From Saccharimonas sp963550135 (GTDB lineage: Bacteria > Patescibacteriota > Saccharimonadia > Saccharimonadales > Saccharimonadaceae), in contig CAUVBP010000002.1 in NCBI GenBank assembly GCA_963550135.1, forward strand, positions 37,323 to 101,322: a DNA stretch of 64,000 nucleotides. The letters are read 5' to 3'. Positions 63,229 through 64,000 of the stretch are shown in pieces. The first letter of the stretch is position 1; every line of letters begins with the position of its first letter. The notes under the pieces are model-generated. The model ran no database searches. It was not told the DNA's origin and saw only the letters and a program-made list of their open reading frames with translations. The position numbers and the translations under genes are program-made.

Positions 63229-64000
63229 ATGAGTATTATTAACCCGAGCGGCAAGGAGATTTTTAGCGTTAGCACCGAGCTGTGCGGCCGGCCGTTGACG
63301 CTGGAGGTCAACCGGGTCGGCTTCCGGACGACGGGCAGCGTGCTGGTGCGCTATGGCGATACGGTGGTCTTGGGCAGTGCCCAGGTAGGTAGCCGGCCAG
63401 TGCAGCTGGATTATTTCCCGCTGTCGATTGATTATGAAGAGCGGTTTTATGCTGCCGGTAAAATTTCTGGTTCGCGGTTTATCAAGCGTGAAGGTCGGCC
63501 GAGTGACGAGGCGGTGCTGATCGGTCGGCTGATTGACCGTCCGATTCGACCCTTGTTTCCAAAAGGTTATCGCCAAGAGGTGCAAGTCGTGGCGACGGTG
63601 CTGAGCATGGATCCGGATTTTCGCCCGGATGTGGTGGCGATGATTGCGGCTTCGAGCGCCTTGATGCTGACTGGGACGCCGTTTGACGGGCCGGTAGCGG
63701 GCTTGCGGGTGGGCCGCGTGAATGGTGAGTTTAAGGCCTTTTTGACACCCGAGGAGCGCCAGCAATCTGATCTGGATTTGGTGGTGGCGGGTATCGAGAG
63801 TGGCATCACCATGGTGGAGGCTGGAGCCAAGGAAGTATCAGAAGAGGTGATCGTCGACGCCATGGCCTGGGCACACCAGATGATGCAGCCGGCGATTCAG
63901 TTGCAGCGCGAGCTAACTGCCAAAGTTGCGCCAACTCCGCAAGAATACGAATTAGTCTTACCCGACGAAGCAATTCAGCAGACGGCTGACGAATGGGTTG
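63229..64000 (+). CDS. pnp: Polyribonucleotide nucleotidyltransferase, N-terminal part
   Basis: Runs off the window end after 257 codons. Phosphorolytic 3'-5' exoribonuclease. Seen: first RNase PH domain with RTTGSVLVRYGDTVVLGSAQ, FPLSIDYEERFYAAGKISGS, FIKREGRPSDEAVLIGRLID and PIRPLFPKGYRQEVQV, then the start of the linking helical domain. AAAGGAG lies 8 nt before the ATG. It is separated from rpsO by more than 4 kb, which differs from the usual rpsO-pnp pairing. The structured leader suggests autoregulation. Confidence 0.95.
   Translation, partial: MSIINPSGKEIFSVSTELCGRPLTLEVNRVGFRTTGSVLVRYGDTVVLGSAQVGSRPVQLDYFPLSIDYEERFYAAGKISGSRFIKREGRPSDEAVLIGRLIDRPIRPLFPKGYRQEVQVVATVLSMDPDFRPDVVAMIAASSALMLTGTPFDGPVAGLRVGRVNGEFKAFLTPEERQQSDLDLVVAGIESGITMVEAGAKEVSEEVIVDAMAWAHQMMQPAIQLQRELTAKVAPTPQEYELVLPDEAIQQTADEWV

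Overview
The window looks like a chromosomal segment of a Candidate Phyla Radiation bacterium, most likely a Saccharibacterium (TM7). This is an inference. It rests on a row of short VirB2/TrbC-like pilin genes beside a large VirB6-like membrane protein, two FemX-type peptidoglycan bridge enzymes, a shortened MurE-like ligase, a DnaG whose zinc ligands are all replaced, very short intergenic distances, and no de novo biosynthesis genes beyond nucleotide interconversion. The genetic code appears standard. No rRNA, CRISPR array, transposase or integrase was seen.

Layout. 1-3057: three minus-strand exported proteins, the first cut by the window edge and two of them paralogous lipoproteins. 3058-8834: a divergent secretion or pilus locus, with a 1053-residue VirB6-like protein on minus and six pilin-like genes on plus. 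8995-14827: Hsp20, ComF, four tRNAs, a seventh pilin-like gene and a MacB-type ABC pair. 14912-25713: a sugar isomerase, FemX, a MurE-like ligase, tsaD-tsaC, a second FemX, valS, rlmH and a HIT protein. 25716-31636: a Fic protein, a fifth tRNA, then a small accessory patch (27.4-29.6 kb) with a frameshifted gene, two small unknowns and a foreign-looking gene broken by an amber codon, followed by an ABC-2 exporter. 31853-39045: a nucleotide-metabolism block (nrdA, nrdB, a 57-residue CxxC protein, pyrG) and argS. 39134-41138: mscL, pyrH and a hairpin-packed locus that may be a large non-coding RNA. 41185-54888: a nucleotidyltransferase, orn, corA, dnaG-rpoD, polA and mutM-holA. 54931-64000: rpsT, a degenerate DHH protein, truB, rpsO, unknowns, GNAT, Nudix, a PD-(D/E)xK nuclease-like protein and the start of pnp.

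How the parts work together. Most of the window is information processing and nucleotide supply: RNR, CTP synthase, UMP kinase, oligoribonuclease, PNPase, primase, sigma factor, PolI and the Pol III delta subunit. The rest is cell-envelope and surface functions suited to an epibiotic lifestyle. About 26 genes have a TATAAT-like -10 box, usually extended by TGn, ending 6-8 nt before the start codon. This implies that leaderless mRNAs are the normal form for first genes of operons, while genes inside operons keep Shine-Dalgarno sites.

The strongest candidates for something new are three. First, a ribonucleotide reductase whose alpha subunit lacks the C-terminal cysteine pair, while a 57-residue protein ending in CEGCQ is encoded just after nrdB. 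Second, the roughly 600-nt hairpin-dense locus at 40524-41138. Third, in-frame palindromic insertions inside polA and mutM.
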